IMG/VR virus record: IMGVR_UViG_3300031974_004714 | Location: 1 to 22,051 of that record | Length of the DNA: 22,051 nucleotides | DNA from: a virus | Reading direction: 5' to 3' (one strand) | Notes under the pieces: generated by a model | The model's input: only the letters and a program-made list of their open reading frames with translations | Told to the model about the DNA's origin: nothing | Database searches by the model: none | Shown: positions 20,184 to 22,051 of the stretch, piece after piece | How the letters are laid out: each line of letters opens with the position of its first letter | Numbering within the stretch: the first letter of the stretch is position 1 | Position numbers and translations under genes: made by a program

Positions 20184-22051
20184 TATGTTCTACTTCTTCT
20201 TTTATTAGAATATTTAAACCTAATTGTTACAGTAAATTGTTTTTGTCCTTTAATATTTGTTCTATATCTAAAATTACTATTTGTAATTATAATAGGAACA
20301 AATTCACTATCTACCTGTAACATTACATTTGGTGAAGTAACTAATTCTTTATAAAAATTACTTTGATTAAAATACCCTCTAGGTGTCTCAAAATCAAGTA
20401 TATATGGTGTTGTTACTTCATACTCATCTTCCTGTGATAAATAGTATTGTTGAATACCCCGAGCTTGTACATCATATAAACTAATACTTGAATCATATGA
20501 TGCTTCAGCATTTCTAAATTCAGCTCGTGTATTAATTGTTGCATTTCTTCTTACTGCTGTTGTATTAAATCCTATAGTATCCCAAACACCATATTCATTT
20601 ATAAAAGCAAAGTTAAATCTATCTTCATAATCACATGGATTATCTCTATAGAAATAAAAACTATGATCTATTGATTCTGATGATGAGGCACTTAAGGCTG
20701 TACCTACAACACTAATTTCTCCTACTACCCAATCATTTAAAGGACCATCTAATTCATTTAATTGAGCCATACCACCTGGAATTGTTATAAATGGTACTGT
20801 TGAACCACTACCACTTACTTCTGCTAATGCTGGTATTACATCGTTTACAACACCACCACCAGGGTATTTACTACCAGTCCAAATGTAGCTATTTGATCCA
20901 GTATTAAGATTTGGATCTGAAAATGTTTTCCATCCTATTTCTATATCTGCTGAACCACTAGTATTTAAAAATGAATAACATGCATAATCAGTATCAGCTA
21001 CTGGTTTCATGTATTTTTCATAGTATGAATTATCATCTATACTTAATAAATCTTGTGAACACCAATTTGTTAATAATATGTTATTATCATTTTGTCCTGC
21101 TGCAATACCAGCCCAACCTATTTGTCCATAATTAAAGTTAAAATTCCAAGATTGAATTACTGGACTAGTTAAATTAGGAGGATTAATTGGTTGAGGTAAT
21201 GATGCTGAAAATGCTGTTTCATTAGGCCATACTTGTAAACGAGTACTAGGTGTTGTTGTTGATGTTTTATTTTCAATTATTTCATACCCTATAGTACTAT
21301 CACTACCACTTGCATTTACATAATATCCAGGCCACATTGGATAAAGACTTGATTCCCAATCTGCATTATCTGAACCTGAATAACCTGCAGTTAATACTGG
21401 AGGACTAAAACTAGATGTCCAAACACCTGCTGCTCTAATACCATAAACTTTATCAACTGAAGCAGTAAAATCCGTTGAAATAAGCACTTGAGTTCCAGGT
21501 CCAGCACTACCTGTAACACCAGTAAAAGTAGCTACTCTTAATTGATCAGTTAAATTGTCAATAATTAATTGATAAGTGTAAGCTGATGAGGATACACCTG
21601 CAGAATATACTTCAACATGGAATACTGTAGAACCACTATAATCAAATGAAGCACTTGTTTCAGCAAAAAATAATCTAGATTCTGTAATACTTGAAGATAC
21701 CAATAAATTAGTATCAGCATAAGATGAAGTACCAGGTAATGTGGTTCCAGTTGTTTCGTAGTTATATAACGTTAAACTACCGCTAAAAGACGATGATTCT
21801 GGTAATGCAGAAGCTGTAGATGTTGTTGTAGGATTAAACCAACCATATTTGTAAGGTTCTACAGTACCTCTAAATATTGAAATATTAGAAGCCGATACTG
21901 CAGGATCACCTGCACTTCCATTACCATCATAAACTACTACACTTGAAGAGGTTGATACACCCCATTCTTCACCAAATGCAATATTAAATTGATCATATGA
22001 AGTAATGTTATCATTATCCCCAGATTTAGTTACAGGTATAATAGTTGTTGT
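20183..22051 (-). CDS. Tail/baseplate structural protein (partial, N-terminus beyond right edge)
   Basis: The frame is open from the window's right edge to TAA at 20183, giving 622 visible residues. The sequence before the in-frame TTG at 21703 codes plausible protein of the same character (for example YKYGWFNPTTTSTASALPES), so the gene should not be started there. It is rich in Ser, Thr, Gly, Asn and Tyr with repeated beta strands. The C-terminus is basic and aromatic (GQKQFTVTIRFKYSNKRRSR), with strands resembling a tail-tip or baseplate domain. No catalytic motif is visible. Its stop shares bases with the start of the next tail gene, so the pair is coupled. A baseplate or tail-tip component is the best guess; the exact family is not recognised. 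Confidence 0.65.
   Translation of the reverse strand, partial: TTTIIPVTKSGDNDNITSYDQFNIAFGEEWGVSTSSSVVVYDGNGSAGDPAVSASNISIFRGTVEPYKYGWFNPTTTSTASALPESSSFSGSLTLYNYETTGTTLPGTSSYADTNLLVSSSITESRLFFAETSASFDYSGSTVFHVEVYSAGVSSSAYTYQLIIDNLTDQLRVATFTGVTGSAGPGTQVLISTDFTASVDKVYGIRAAGVWTSSFSPPVLTAGYSGSDNADWESSLYPMWPGYYVNASGSDSTIGYEIIENKTSTTTPSTRLQVWPNETAFSASLPQPINPPNLTSPVIQSWNFNFNYGQIGWAGIAAGQNDNNILLTNWCSQDLLSIDDNSYYEKYMKPVADTDYACYSFLNTSGSADIEIGWKTFSDPNLNTGSNSYIWTGSKYPGGGVVNDVIPALAEVSGSGSTVPFITIPGGMAQLNELDGPLNDWVVGEISVVGTALSASSSESIDHSFYFYRDNPCDYEDRFNFAFINEYGVWDTIGFNTTAVRRNATINTRAEFRNAEASYDSSISLYDVQARGIQQYYLSQEDEYEVTTPYILDFETPRGYFNQSNFYKELVTSPNVMLQVDSEFVPIIITNSNFRYRTNIKGQKQFTVTIRFKYSNKRRSRT

Overview
The window is part of a tailed double-stranded DNA phage (or prophage) genome. 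It is AT-rich and almost every gene lies on the minus strand. The recognisable genes form a complete head and tail set: both terminase subunits, portal, head protease, scaffold, major capsid protein, tail tube, tape measure, tail/baseplate proteins and a fibre. Several traits point to a Bacteroidetes host, probably a marine flavobacterium. The sigma-like protein carries an SSSSPFYHKHRR segment of the kind I recall from Bacteroidetes phages. A secreted protein has a signal peptide ending GYSQ. Shine-Dalgarno sequences are largely absent. The head protease is of the XkdF type with inserted domains, and the structural proteins carry the Ser/Thr/Gly-rich repeats common in marine phages. The host assignment is inference.

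In the direction of transcription (right to left), the window opens inside a tail/baseplate gene that continues past the right edge (20183-22051). A large tail protein follows, ending in a Pro-Thr linker and a small Cys-containing domain. Next come a small nucleotidyltransferase-like protein, the tape measure protein, a 714-residue multidomain head protease and a 48-residue gene that overlaps the protease's end.

A plus-strand cassette (about 11.2-12.9 kb) then interrupts the operon. It carries an FkbM-type methyltransferase, a GIY-YIG endonuclease and a small secreted protein. Left of it the minus-strand genes resume with scaffold, major capsid protein, tail tube, a rho-independent terminator, a small beta-rich protein, portal, a connector-like protein and a repeat-rich fibre. 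A second terminator lies in the 342-base gap at 3762-4103.

Left of that gap a second minus-strand operon starts with a sigma-70-like factor. It continues with a one-span membrane protein, a small unknown protein, a tandem two-domain 2-oxoglutarate/Fe(II) oxygenase, a zinc-ribbon protein, the small terminase, a UVR-motif protein and the large terminase, which is cut by the left edge. Most neighbours overlap or nearly touch, so they are probably co-transcribed and translationally coupled. The sigma-like protein may set the timing of late or packaging genes.

No tRNA, CRISPR array, insertion sequence, integrase or reverse transcriptase was found. The points most worth a second look are the nested head protease with its tiny overlapping partner gene, the tandem oxygenase, the reverse-strand cassette and the sigma operon's leader, which has no C for 60 bases on the coding strand.
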